A stretch of 64,000 nucleotides of DNA, from NCBI RefSeq assembly GCF_051020975.1, contig NC_135039.1, positions 10,700,692-10,764,691 of the forward strand. The letters run 5' to 3'. Within the stretch, counting starts at the first letter, position 1; the number at the start of each line of letters is the position of its first letter. Made by a program: the position numbers and the translations under genes. Under the pieces are notes generated by a model. The model ran no database searches and was not told the origin of the DNA. It saw only the letters and a program-made list of their open reading frames with translations. This DNA is from Osmia lignaria lignaria. Lineage: Eukaryota; Arthropoda; Insecta; Hymenoptera; Megachilidae. Positions 1 through 14,200 of the stretch are shown here, one piece after another.

Positions 1-1038
1 TCGTTGTTTTCTTCCCTCTAGAAACCTGAAGCAATTTCTTTTCTTGATTTATTCGTCCGTTGCCATGGTTAACTGTTAATCTGTGTTTATTTCTGAAGAA
101 TTTAATAAAAAGTAAGGAAGCAATTTCATGACAGAAAAGTATTACAAAATTATACTTATGGTACATCAATTAGAAGCTTAAAGTTCAAAGAATATAACTA
201 CATAAAGGATTCATCAATATTTTTGACACAAAATGCCTGATTCTTCATTGGAACAAATAATGAATCCACTTATTGATCGTTTGGTACAATTGACAATCAG
301 CCATTTTGTATTGAAAATATCGATGAAACCTTTATGTAGAATTTGTTATTGAACTTCTATACTGCAATAGAAGATGAGTACATTTAAAGGAATACTTAAA
401 AGTTGAAATTGTTTGATGTAAGTGGCTATAGTAGAATGTTTCTTCAAGCTGTCAGACGATATTCAGGAATTCCATTAGCAGAACGAAGCGCAAACGAGCG
501 TTTTTATACGCGTCAGAGCTACTCTTCCACCTTGAATAATTTATTCCAGGGTAACAGTGAGTGGCTGTTTTCGGAGAGGATCGTTTCCCTCGCGAACGAT
601 TATCCTCGCTGCTTACATCCTTGCATAATCCTACCCTCTTCCGAACTCCATTCCTTCCTGACAATCCTTCTCCATTTCTTTCGATTCCTTTCTACATGAA
701 GAACGGGGTGCTCGTAGCAGGTCACCCCCTTGAATAATAAATCGATAATTCGCCTCGACGACTTTCTACCCGGCTGAGAAATCACACGGGACACCATTGA
801 ACCCTTGTCGGAAACTCCTTTTTATCTAACACTTGAATTTTCATCGTAACCGTTCGGTAATTCCCCGCATTAAGGGGGTAGACACGGCAAGTGACCTCTC
901 CGATTTGACGGGTCGGTAATGCAGGGCTTTGGAGGCAGGCGGTTTTAAGAAACGGAGGCGTTGGAGAACAGGGAATTAGTAAATGTTTGCTGTACGAGGG
1001 AAAACGCCCTCTAGTAGCAATTAAAATGAAAAATTTAA
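1..1038. other. Upstream flank of the SLC7 gene; no gene seen
   Basis: No exon could be supported. A single transposon-like end, TTAAGGGGGTAGACACGG, sits at 870-887 and matches the ends of the element at 5066-5358, but no partner end was found nearby. Confidence 0.4.
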
Positions 1039-1042
1039 TTAA

Positions 1043-2193
1043 CCCTTTCGCTGCCACGCGAATTTTTGAACTTGCACCAGTGGGCCCCAATACAGATTTT
1101 ATATCAAAAATTTTATAATGGCAAAGAACTGGGAGATATATTAAAATAAGGGAACATTCTTGCCAATAGCACATTTTTCATAGCAGTGGTCCCCCCTGGG
1201 CCCGTGACGCAGTTTATCTTTCCAACATGTAGGCGTTAGTGGAGGGGGAGAGAGGGTTTCGTCTCCCCGGACGCCTTTAGTTCGGGCCGGGGACTGCTAG
1301 GTGGCGGCGAGATGGATCGGTGACAGTGTTCTCGCAAGCGGTCGCCCGGCATGCAGTTCGAATATACAGGGTGATCCTCTCTAGGGGACACAGGAACACT
1401 GGCGACGGCCGCCATATTTCGTTGGGCAATATAGGGGGGAACCCCCCCTTACTGAACGCCATCTTGGGTTATTCCCAAGTAAAGTCTAATTGTAATGTAA
1501 TGTAATGTAATGGAACACTGGCGACAATGGACCCCTTGACCGCATCATAAAGAGGTCCGTATTGTCACGTGCCAGCGGGGACCTACCCGGGCCGAGACGA
1601 CTCTGCGTGTCTTCATGGTGCGGTCAAGGGAGTCATTGTCGCCAGTTCCTTTGTGTCCCCTAGCGAGAGGATCACCCTGTAGTATGATGATAGGTGTCTG
1701 GGGGAGGGATCGTCTGTTATCAGCCCCACTGACGAGTCTGACAAACGATCCTGAGACGAAACGCCTTTTCAGAAATGATTGTGGAAGATAGAAAATATGT
1801 TTGAACGGTAATGTTACGGCGTAAGGGTCAAAAAGCAGAGAAACATGTAGAATAACAATTTTTTTTCTTAAATTGAAATAGGATCCTACATTCCATCGAA
1901 AAATATGATTTTTAATAAACATGAACTGTACTGATTCATAAAATAATTTGTGAGAATATTATTAAGAACATTACTTTGTTTTTGGCTAAAAAGGAAGTTA
2001 TTATTGAGTAGCGCACTTTTTAATTTATAAGGTTATGTACACATATTTGCATAATTCATTAATTTTTATTCGAGAGCATTTGTCTCAAAATGAATGATTT
2101 AAAAAATAAATTCATGGTGGTCACCGGTGACCACCATTGCCCAAATAAAAAAATAAGCGCCGGTTCCATGGGAGCACCGTGGCAGCGAAAGGG
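1043..2193. mobile_element. piggyBac-type MITE with TTAA target duplication
   Basis: Perfect 16-bp terminal inverted repeats (CCCTTTCGCTGCCACG) are flanked on both sides by TTAA (1039-1042 and 2194-2197). TTAA targets and CCC/GGG ends are the piggyBac superfamily signature. No transposase frame is visible, so it is non-autonomous. It carries a second element at ~1366-1680. Confidence 0.8.
1366..1680. mobile_element. Nested inverted-repeat element with ACAGGGTGATCC ends
   Basis: Arms ACAGGGTGATCCTCTC (left, ~1366) and GAGAGGATCACCCTGT (right, ends ~1680) are followed by matching GGGGACACAGGAAC / GTTCCTTTGTGTCCCC. A second inner inverted pair (GACAATGG / TCATTGTC region) follows. TA borders both ends. 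It sits inside the TTAA element. Confidence 0.6.
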
Positions 2194-2239
2194 TTAATAA
2201 GATTTTCTAAAGCGTCGATTTCCTTTGATTGCAGAAAAA

Positions 2240-5200
2240 ATGAAGTTCGAACTTCCGATGGATCGGGAGAAGGGCCTGGAGCTCTTCGGGAAGTTTATAC
2301 GGACGAAGAATGTGGAGAGTCTTCAGGGTGAGCAGAGGAAAGGTGGACCCGAACCACTGCATCCGACCGATCCGAAGCAGAAATTACAGGCAAGTATCTT
2401 CCCTCAGCAGTTTGGATCCGGAACTTTCCTCGGCGACAGCCCTTCAATCCCCTTTGATTTCACGAAACTCGTCATCATCGTTGTATATTACCATAATAAT
2501 AGCGTTGGCGTTCAGATTTTGGAATTACCGGAGAAATTTTGTATTCCGTCACCGACGAGATACTGTTAGGTTAGGTTAGTATCTCGTCGGTGATTCCGTA
2601 AACGCTCGATCATTCCTCGCATTTGGGCCTCTAGAGGGAGCTTAATTCTATTTCTAAACAATGGGGGATTACCGAACGTCGATGGCATTATTTGGTTGTC
2701 TTGGCAGTGTGAATTAGTGATGGGCATATTTCTGAATTGCATCGATATTTGGTATCGATATGTATCGATAACCAAACTATCGATATGTATCGATAATCAA
2801 AGTATCGATATACATCAATTGGGAATAAAGTATCGATATTATCGATATCAAATTGTACAAGTAAATTAGAAGCGAAGTTTAGTAAAAAATAGATTATTTA
2901 TTTAAATATTTGTTTTATATATGATAAATATATTATTATATTTAATATTTTAATTTTTTCGGACGTGCATCCATTACGAGAATTATTTAGAATCTACATA
3001 TATACAGATCTTCTGTTAACAGCTTATATCTAATTTACGTTTACATAAATATTTATTAACTTATGCATTACTATACATTGAGATCAATATTGCATACATT
3101 CTATATAAATAAACATGCAAGTGAAACTTATTGTATATTCTCCTTACTGTATATACATTGTATCGAAATTTCGATATTCATATATTAAGTATCGATACAA
3201 AATATCGATATTTGAAGTGAAAAATATCGATATTCCAAATATCGATACTGTATCGCCCATCACTAGTGTGAATACATAATTTTTCTAGCAGAGAATTAGG
3301 TTATAAATATTCTACAAAATTTTTCTTTCATTGATGAAACAACATCCTGCGTAGACAGACAGATTTATATTTCTTCCCCAATTCGCACGGGATAACACTT
3401 TAATAATAGACAAAGTGAAAATAGATTTTCTTCCGGGATAGTGATACGGCAAATTTAAACCACCCCCGTGATTCGAAAGTCGTCCAATTTCATCCGGCTG
3501 TACTTTTGAACTACCGTCTGACATTAAGATCCCGCTGTTCGCGTCTTGGATCTGGATCTCGAGGAAAAGGAAGGCTCCTGTGTGTAAATACACGGTATCC
3601 AGCTGCGCTCGCTATCGATCCTGGTCTATTTTTAACAGGATTTTTCAACCCCTTACCCTTACGACTCCTGCTGTTGTAATTCGTCAATAACAAATGCGTT
3701 ATGCGTGATAGAAAGGAAATTTTATTATATAGTTGGATGCTTAGTGGGATTGAAGAGCATAGAAAATTATACGTGTCTAATTCGCTTCAGAATATCACTG
3801 AAGGTGCCCATATACATCCTTAGCAAGCGTGCCAACATAGGAAAAAAAACAAAAAGAGGTATTCTGCCAACTTAAACGCTATGATGTATCTAATATCCAC
3901 AAACTACTGTGCAGAGATGGAAAGAATATTAACGGGACGGCACAGGGGCAAAAGGAGCACTAGGCATGCTCCACCCTGTCCCCACGTTTGATCCTCGCGT
4001 TTGAAGTTCATCGCAACGCTGACGTCGTATTATCGCACGGAGTCTCATTTTCCTTTTTTGTCAGGCGACGCGATCAGTATGTGACCGCATCGGCCAATAG
4101 CGCGCAATAATCTAGAATGCATGTGCGTGAAGCGTGACTTACCGACTACGACCAATAGGACCCGCATTCCTTCCGCGGCTGTGTTTCCGAATGGCTCCAC
4201 CAAAATTGAGAACTCAGGTTCGGAATATAACCTAATTTGACTACAAGAAACCGATTAAAATTGATTTCAGAGCTGGATGTCTTACCGTTTTCGAGATATC
4301 ATGGTAAGATTAGGTTAGGTTAGATTGGGTTTGGACCCTCCCCCGAGATGGGGCGCAAACGCGCCAGGGGTCGGGGGTCCTGGCGTGTTCGACAGAGGTC
4401 CCGGGGCCCTCCCTAACGTCCAGTACTATGCACAGTACTATGCAGAGATCAGAAGATGATGAGCGGAAGGAATGCGGGTACGATTGATTGTCGTTGGTAA
4501 GTCACCTCACGCACACGCATCCTAGATCGTCGCGCGCTATTGGTCGATGCGGTCATACATACTAATCGCGTCGCCTGACAAAGACGCTTCGGGACAAAGT
4601 GAGATAATACGAAGTCTGCGTTGCGGTGAATTTTAAACCGTGGGCGTGGGCTCGTATTATAGACTTCCGTCTCCCTCGGAAATACGGAATTGCTAAACCT
4701 ATGTAAAGGCTGGTTCAGACACGGCTAGTGTTTAGTCGAGTGGCGAGTATTTTAGTGTATGGACACTACAGTTTAGTCGAGTAGTTTAGTAAAACGATTT
4801 AGTCGCGTAAATCCGTTTCATTGGATTTTTCTGGTCGAGTAGGCTTGCCCCACCACTAACTAGGCTTGCCCCACCACTAACTAGGCTTCCCCCACCACTA
4901 ACTAGGCTTCCAAACAGACCTGTCCGGAAGTGATATATCTTGTACTCTCGATTTTCAAAGCTCAACTATACTAGTCCGGACACTTTTCTATGCGCTAAAC
5001 GGTTTAGTAGTAAGTAGCTACTCCCCACTCAACTAAATTACTAGCCGTGTCTGAACCAGCCTTAAGGGGGTAGACACGGGTAATAGTAGCGCGTTGACAT
5101 TACCGGCAAAAATGTGCCTAAACAGGGGTTTACGGGAATCGGTTATTCGTCCTTATATGAGAATATTTGGGGCTGGGTGAGGGCTTATTTTGAGGACTGC

Positions 5201-8200
5201 ATTTTGTCGATTTTTTTCTCTACTTCCTCTTTCGAATAAGCCCTCAGCCAATCCCAAATCTTCTCATATAAGGACGAATAACCGATTCCCGTAAATGCCT
5301 GTTTAGGCCCATTTTTGCCGGTAATGTCAACGCACTACTATTACCCGTGTCTACCCCCTTAAGAGCGTGCCACTAAAGTCGAATGGAGTGGATTATGCGA
5401 GGATCAAACGTGGGGACAGGGCGTGCGTGCGAAATGCTCCCTTTGCCCCTGCGCCATCCCGCTCGTTAATTTGTCATCTCTACATAGTACAATGTTCAGA
5501 TTGCTTGGTTTTCGCCTGACCTACTCGAGCTTGAAAATTCGTGCGAGGAAGTTTCTAACTCAATCGGCAATACAGCTAGATTCTTCGGTATTTGAAAAAA
5601 TAGAAATTGTGCGATTGAAGTGAAAAATTGGTCTGTAATCGTTCATCGATAGAAATCAATCTACCGCGCGTTTCAATTCTCGCCTAACGAACAAAGCTTG
5701 GAAGCATTGCCCGTTTCAATCCGAAGAAACCGATATTTTCCACGGTATTTCAAACAAACTTCTATCCGTCGAAGAAACAATGGACGGTTCGCCATTGGGG
5801 AAGCCGGAGCATCGCTGGAACTTTCCCAATAAACGAGCAACCACGCTTGGGGGATCGCGGTTGAAACACGCGTCGATGCACGACGCCTGTTTCAGAAAAC
5901 TTTCGCGGGAGCTGTACTTGTATCGGGAAATCGCGGAAAAACCGCAACGATCCAACAAAAACTCTTCGGTAACTTCTGACGCTTGAACGATGCTTCTTTC
6001 CTTTTTTGATTGATCGCGAAATTGATCGATGAAATGAAGTACGTTGAAATGTATTTGTAACGTATTACTTGGTATCAGCTTTGAAACTTATAAAACACGG
6101 TGGTACCTCGGTATACGTCTACTTTGGAATACGTCCTGTTTGGACGTGACTTTTGCTCGGTATACGACATATTATGTCGAATATAACTGATTATTAATTT
6201 AATTTTTCTTCTGGGATAATTATTTAAAAATGATTCAAAAAAAATTTTTTGTGTGAATTTTGCATCATTTTTAAATAATCTGAGAGGAAAAATTAAATTA
6301 ATAATTAATTATATTCGGAGTTGATGTATTATTAACTGACTGATCATACAAGGATATCATATAACAAAATATGGAAAAGGTTAGTTTGGTATACGTCCTA
6401 TTCGGTATAAGTCCAAACATCAGGAGCGAATTAAGGTCGAGGCACCACTGTATTATAAAAATAGGTAAATGGCTACAATTAGAGCCCCAACAAGAAATCA
6501 ATTGAAAAGAGGTTAATTCTATATATTTTTGCCCCTCGAATCCAAAACAGTTGATAAAATTTGGGGGTCGCTGTATTTTTTAAGGTACATAGGTTAGGTT
6601 AGGTTAGGTTAGGTTATCAGAAAAGATATAGCTTACCTCACGGCAAAAACTTGACCAGTCAACAATAGTCTCCTTGAAAAGAATAACTTCAAAGTGTGAA
6701 TTTAAACGAAGCGTTAAAAGTGGTGCGTAACTAACCAATTCTAATCTTGATATCACGACAATTGCCCGTTTTATTGGATATTTTCTCATGGTACGTCCTC
6801 CGTGCTGTGCATTCTATGAACAGGAATTAGAACTGAGCAAGGAGACTATTGTTGACTGGTCAAGTTTTTGCCGTGAGGTAAGTTATATTTTTTCTGAGAA
6901 CCTAACCTAACCTATGTAGGTTAGTGACGCGCTTTAAAAGTATTGTCTACCCCACAGTCATTAACTTTTGAAAATAATGATTTTATGTCAATATTTACCA
7001 CAATATCTTAGTAAATACAAGCGACCCTAAAATTTTGTCAACAGTTTTGGATTGGGGGGGGGGGGGGGGGAGGGGAATACATAGAATTTACCAGTTTTCA
7101 ATTGATTTCTCGTTGGAGCCCTAATTGTAGACATTTACCGAAAAATATAGTCGAGTACTATACTCATGGGACTTTAAGAAACGGGGAATTATCAAGTGTC
7201 GATGGCATGCGTGTCCTCTCCACAGTTCCTTTGTTCTGTATAATAGACAATTGAATGAAGCTGGGGGGGGGGGGGGGGGGGGGAGGGAGGGCAAGATAGC
7301 AAAGCGTGAAGGTAGTTCAATAAATTGAGAATGAAAAGTTCTGACGTGGTGTCCTCGTTTCTGTTCCACAGAAGTGCCTGACGACTCTGGACCTGACGTC
7401 CTTGGGGGTTGGCTCCTGCGTCGGGACAGGGATGTACCTAGTCGCAGGGATGGTGGCGCGCAGCGTCGCCGGGCCAGGCGTCGTCTTCTCCTTCATTATA
7501 GCGGCGATTGCTTCCATTTTTTCCGGTGAGTGTACAGCTAATTAAGATCTCCATAAAACCTGAAAAATATTCGAAAATGTTTCATCTATTTTATAATAGA
7601 GTAAGTACGGAAGGAGGTCAAAGAAAGTCGAAGAAAGCTGGTCTCCGTTGTTGGAAGCAACAAGATTTCGAAAAGCGTATTTACCCTGGAACGTGGGTAA
7701 CAGTGTCGGATTAGATTTACGATGTTTGTATGGCGGAAGCGTTGGACAGGCTGTCAGGGATGGTTCACGGTTGCGAAGCATCGGGAGATCCAATTTCTCC
7801 TCTAGCAGCGGTAACTTTAAGCACGTACGCGCTCACCGAATGCATTTTATTCCTGCACCGTGAAAATCAAACATTCTTGAGCAGGGGAGCAACTAGATAA
7901 AAGATAGGGTGAGCATGGAGCCTCTCAAAAAATGTAGACTGGATCCTAAGCTTCAGGAATCCTAGAGGTTCTAAGGATTTAAGGTTCTAAGGATTTAAGG
8001 TTCTAAGGATCTAAGGATCTAAGGATCTAAGGATCTAAGGAAATAAGGATCTAAGGAAATAAGGTTTTAAGGATCTAAGGTTCTAAGGATCTAAGGTTCT
8101 AAGGATCTAAGGTTCTAAGGATCTAAGGTTCTAAAGGATATAAGGTTCTAAGGAAATAAGGTTCTAAGGATCTATGGTTCTAAGGTTCTAAGAATCTAAG

Positions 8201-11200
8201 GATCTATGGTTCTACAATCCTAAAATTCTAAAATTATAATGAAAAATTCAAGTGAACTTGGCCCCCTAAAGTTCTAAAATTCTAAAATCCTAGAATTCCA
8301 AAATTCTAATAAAAAATTGAAGTGGACCTGGCCCTCTAAAATTCCCACACTTGACACTGTTAATAAACCTAAGGGACTAGTCCCACCCTATTCAAAAGCC
8401 CTATTTACTCCAATGCCCTCAGGGCTTGCTATTCTACCGAAGAAATACTACAAATGCAGAATTGTACCAATAATACTCAGCTCGCTATTAAATCAACAAC
8501 ACGTAATTATTCCGCAAGGATAACAACCGTATAAGGTATATTGTGGGTATACGAAGGATCGCGTGTTTCTCAAGACGACCCAGAAGCACAGCTGGAAACA
8601 CGTCTGACGCTGTTGGCATACGATCTCCCCGTAAATCTAATCCGACGTTATTTTCTGCTTGCCCTCGAGGAGAACGACCGACCGAGACGCATCCGTTCGT
8701 ATACGTGTCAGGAAAGAAAGACGTATGGGCAAACGTGCACCGTAATCATGGTTCAGCCGCGTGACCTGCTGATATTGACGTTTAGAACTCCCGGGGAAAT
8801 GATAGAATCTGGAGAGAGAATCTGACTTCAACGGATGCCATGCTGTGCTTGTCGCGGGAGAATTATCGCGCGAATACGATACTGTGATTAATCGTTTGAA
8901 TAATGTTCTCGCTGGGGTTGGAACCGTACACCCATGTGGAACCGTGAAATTAGTTGATATTAATGAACTGGCGTAGAGGATAATCTAGAGACCCCTTTAA
9001 TGAGAGTCAAAATTGATAGGTTAGGTGTCCATTTAGCAGTAGAACTCTCTGATTTTCTACTTTAATCAAATTAAATAATAGAAAAATAACATTAAGATAG
9101 TAGTAAAATGGTACTTCCTCTGTTCCATAATAATAGTAGCAAAAGAGAATAAATATGGAACGCAACATTTATTATCAAAAAACTAGATTACATTAAACAA
9201 TAAATTAAAAATATTACTTCTAATTTTTATTTTATGTGTTCAGATTTCTGGATTTTTCAATAATTTCGTTACTGCATTTTAAAGTTGTAGGTAGATAGGG
9301 CAGGCCCTGAGATTTCGAGGGTCCGAGGCCAGCTCCGAAAAACGGCTCCTTAAATAAAATTTATAAAATCAACATTAAAGCTTGTATAACTAATTTAGAT
9401 TAATATTCAAGTAAACATTACTCTTCTTGCATTCTTAGACGCAAAATCCCTAGACCTTGGGGAACCCTAGGTGGCCGCCTAGTCACCCTAGGCCCAGGGC
9501 TGGCCCTGAGAACTGGACAATCGCAACTCGGTCTTTGCTTAAAAATTCTTATTATTTCATCTTACTTTTACAATGGCTTGATATTCAACTGAAATGAAAC
9601 AATTGATTTCAATCAGCCGATGAAATTAGAAAAATAGTTATAATTCATAATATATTAACCTAATCATATTAACCTAAAATTAATTATTATATACTAACCT
9701 AAATTATATTAACTTAAAATTAGTATTACATTAACCTATATTAGCCTAAAAATTGAAAAATGTGTCAAAACAAATGACAGATGCCATGAAACATTAATTT
9801 TGATCGAAGGCTTCGCACTATTCCGCCACAACATAACTTACAGCTGCATTTGCCAATAATTCCCGTTTAAATATTTACCTACTACTATTATTATGGGACA
9901 GTGGGAGTATCACATTACTCTTAATTATTTTCTGACTCTGATCAAAGGATCCCTAAGGCAATATGGCTAATTACGGAGATGTAGGATCAGGATTACAAAT
10001 ATCAGCGTGATTTCGGTTAGTCAGAGGATACATAGCTGGTCGATTGCACAGAAGAGCCGGGTATGGGGGCGAACAGAAACCGTAGCGTATTGCAATCGGC
10101 CCGCTATCGGGTTTCCTCGTGTCGGTTCCTTTGTTGAGCCATCGTTTCCTCCCCGATCCATCGCATACCTGGTAAATAATGGAGCGCCAAAACGTGGCCG
10201 CAGTCGGAAGGCTGAATTCCCGGAAGGACAGCGAGCGGAACGTTTGAGCGATGCTTCTTTTGTACCTCATTGCGAATATTTTTCTGGATACATCCTCATT
10301 GTTATGTGCCATTATCCCTATGAACGTGTACAATGAGTTGCATTGAACTTGTCGCAGTGAAGTTGGCCACGCATTCACTCACCGACGCGGCGTGAATGCG
10401 TTAGTGAATTTGTAGCCAACTTCACTGCGACAAGTTCAATGCAACTCATTGTACAATATCCAATAGTATTAATGTAAAACATTTTCCATAACCTTGACAT
10501 TTTAAGCAGGTTTAATTTTTCAATTATAATACTGTAGATATTTTTTTGATTTATATTTTTGGTACAGCTTCGTATTTATTAGAATATCGTGTCTTTTAAA
10601 GAGAGAAAAAATTGAACCGCTAATTAAGCCGGCAGTTCGATGCCAATTAAAGACCTAACGCGCGAAGCTTTAATCAGTTGTTACATCAACAAGCACAAGC
10701 GTAACCGGGTATTGCGGCTGGAATCAACGAACGGATTAAAACGTCGATAACCGCTGTACGCGGATCTGTCGCTAATTTATCATGTCATTTCGTTAATCGA
10801 CGTCCGAAGCTTCGTTATACCGTTGCCTCTGGCTTTCCGACGCGTGCTGCCTTTTTAAGGTTATACCTAGCCGGGAGGCTGAAAAAAGCGACTTTTCAAG
10901 TATTTTTTTTTTAGAAAGACGTTTGCGTTTATTTTAATGAATCTTTTTACTTTGAATTAAGTTGATCTTCACGTATACACTCACATTTGTTTTTTTACAA
11001 AATATTGATTTGTGGAGCTGCTAGGTCCATCTCCAAAAGAAGGCATCTTGCGGCGAGCAGGATATCTCTGGACTGGATCATCTGAAATCAAAAAGTAATG
11101 AAGATTTAATTAATATAAGGTAAAATCTTGTCTTTAATGGAAGGAATAAGCAAAATATCACGTGTGAATAAAATGGCTTCTCAAAAAAGAATAGTCATTT

Positions 11201-14200
11201 TCGACAAAAAATTTCGATTTAAATTGTTTATAAAATGAATAATATTGATTGGATCGGAGAAACCTTCGATTAAAGACAAGATTTTACCTTATATTAATTA
11301 AATCTTCATTGCTTCTTGATTTCAGGTGATTCAGTCCAGATCTTTTGGAGATCGGCCTCAACAGCTCGACAAATCAATATTTTTGTAAAAAAAAAGATAT
11401 GAGTGAAGATCAACTTAATTCAATGTAAAAAGATTCATTAAAATAAATGCAAACGTCTTTCCAAAGAAATATACTTGAAAAATCACACTTTTTTCGACCT
11501 CCTGACTAGGTATAACCTCTTAACAGAAATTAGAAACACGCTCCGTTGCTGAAAGCGAGCGAAACTTTATTCATCGTCGAGCGGGACAGTAGGATGAAAC
11601 ATTTTTGAAATTCATCGAATAATTTTCTACACCGGTTCTAACGTTGACCTCGTTTCCGGCTGCAACGCTTTTTTTTTTAATCGATGGAATCACAATCTCG
11701 TTGTTTAACAAGGGGTTTTTAACGGACTAACCCGCCTATCTCAATTTTCCATTTATTTTTCCATATTGTACCGTGGCAAATTTTCAGTATGAATTATTAA
11801 GGATTACACTTTAATGCTTTCCATTTTATATTTGTGAGAAACACAGTAGGTAGTAATGCTCAATTTCATTTAACATAACATAACATAAACTGTTTCCCTT
11901 ATGAGGGCGGGGGGGCCTATTTTAGGGACATTTCCGTCCCTTTATGCCCAACGAACATTATCGACTGCTCTCTCTTTTTATATACCTCTTATTTTTCCAT
12001 TCATATACATATATTTTCGCTTTATTCATTTTATTCAGATTCGCTATCTGTTTATTTGTTGCCAACAGCACACGGTAAACCCATCTTTTGGCGGAACCGT
12101 GCCCACTTAGCTTGACTTCGGTGATCTTACGGGTATCGGTGTGGCCTAAGTGGCTAAGGCCGTTGACCAATTTTTTAGTATTTAATAAAGAATATGAATT
12201 TTATATGTTTTTCTAGGAGCATGTTACGCCGAGTTTGGAGTACGAGTGCCTCACACAACTGGCAGCGCTTACATGTACAGTTACGTGACCGTAGGCGAAT
12301 TAATAGCATTCATTATTGGATGGAACATGGTGCTGGAGTACCTTATAGGTACGAGCGCGTGTGCCTGCGCCCTTAGCGCCTGTTTGGACGCCCTCGCGGA
12401 AGGCGCTGTTTCCGGGGCGATAGCCAACAGCGTGGGAACCATTTTCGGTGAGCCATTCGAACCATGATACAACCATTCCCAAGAACAACCAATAAAACAT
12501 TCAACAATTTTCTAGGTGCTCTTGAAGTGGATTAGTGTGATGCTTTAGAATGTTAACCCTTTAACTGCGGGTGTGGCTAATGAACCACATGAGGCGGGTG
12601 TGGTACATAAACAACATGTTAATTTTTGCTAATAACGGCTGTGGCTTATGTACCACTAAAATAAAAATAAAATAATTGCAATAAAAAAATCTTTTAAAAT
12701 AGAATATCACCTTCAGTAATATAATTTAAAATTAGAGCGATCGGCTGTGCTAAAAGTACCCGCAGTTAGTGTTAAATGGTGCTCGTTTCCATGAATCGTC
12801 CTTTTATTTGCACACCTGCACAGCAGCTTCATTTATTATCAACGAATAAGTTGGATATTAGCAAAGTTTTTACGAGGTCTACCGTATAATCACCGGGTCT
12901 ATAAGCATGCTTTGTTGAACACTATAGTGTGTCTATACGTGGAACTTTGTGTAGCTAAGAAATTTCCATTGCTTAAAGACGTTTGGTTGAAAGTCGTTTC
13001 AAGTTGATTTTAACATTTCTTGCGGTAGCTGTGTTCCATTACTGGAACAAGTTTTCGTGCTTCCACTGGTCTGGTAATATATTGCTCTATTTCACTTGCT
13101 GAATAACCTTGTTACAGCTGGAATCATTTTTAGAGGTGTTAGATTCTGGTTTGCTGGGAATCTGAAATTGTAGCAAGTGAAAAATCGCAAAGGATAGGGA
13201 AAAGGATAGTAATATGACTCTCCAGTTTTATATTCATAATTTACACTGCTTTAAATTAAAAGACTTATCTTAGTAACGTGTCAGGATCCCGACTATTCGG
13301 GTCGGTTCGGAAAACATCGGGCGGGCTCGTGCAGTCGAGTAGCTCCGACTGTTTCGGGTCAGGTCGGATAAAGTCGGGCAGATTCGGACGAGCTCCCGCG
13401 GGCCGCGGACCGCGGCCTAATTCTTATGTACTTGTTAATACTTGCAATAAGCATGCGCAAAATCTGTTTTATATGGAATTTTGGAATAAGATCATTTTTA
13501 TGTGGAAAAATAATACTTGCAACGAATTTCATTCAAATAGATTTTGAACGTGCTTATTGCAAGCATTGACAAGTACACGAAAGTTGGGTCGCGGACCGCG
13601 ACCAGCGGGAGCTCGTCCGAGTCTGCCCGACTTTATCCGACCTGACCCGAAATAGTCGGGCCACCCGACTGCACGCATGTATCGGCCACCCGCCCGAGCT
13701 CGCCCGATTTTTTCCGAGCCCGCCCGAGCCTGTAATATCGGGTACCCCCACATCCCTATTATCTATGATAAAATGTGAAGAGTAGAACAATAATTTAACT
13801 AAATTACCAAGGAGGTTATAATATAACACTTTCCTCTGCACATCCATTTTGTCAAATTTAGTTCCTGGGCGTATGACCATGTACGACTGATTCTACTGTA
13901 CAATAGTATACTATGTAAGTAGAACGTGTATTCTATTCGCAGCGTATCGATTGCAGCTAAGGTTCATTCTACTCAGGTGTCTGGCCTACTGGTAGATTAT
14001 TCTACTTGCAAGATATCGATCACACGCCAACCTGTATTTCCCTCCATCGTCTCGACGGTTAATGAGATTCTTTCACTGTGCTACCAGTTTCTTAGCAAGG
14101 GTGTATTTTTAAGAAAATCGAAGGCTAATAGTCTTACTCTATTTTTACCATTCAAGGAACACTCTGAGGAACTTAAATTTAGATCATGACTTCTATCTCC

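Larger units (their letters stand above)
3905..5489. mobile_element. Large foldback element with nested insertions
   Basis: The outer arms 3905-3997 and 5397-5489 are inverted copies (shared GTCCCCACGTTTGATCCTCG and CAGGGGCAAA). Inner arms ~4018-4188 and ~4475-4648 are also inverted copies (shared GTCAGGCGACGCGAT, ACCCGCATTCCTTCCGC). Between the inner right arm and the outer right arm sit two other complete elements, 4706-5063 and 5066-5358. No transposase seen. Confidence 0.7.

Noticed and set aside
13278..13753. Similar peptides on opposite strands (SGRIKSGR and GRAPAGRGPRPN motifs)
   Set aside because: They are translations of the two inverted arms of a foldback element, not conserved proteins.
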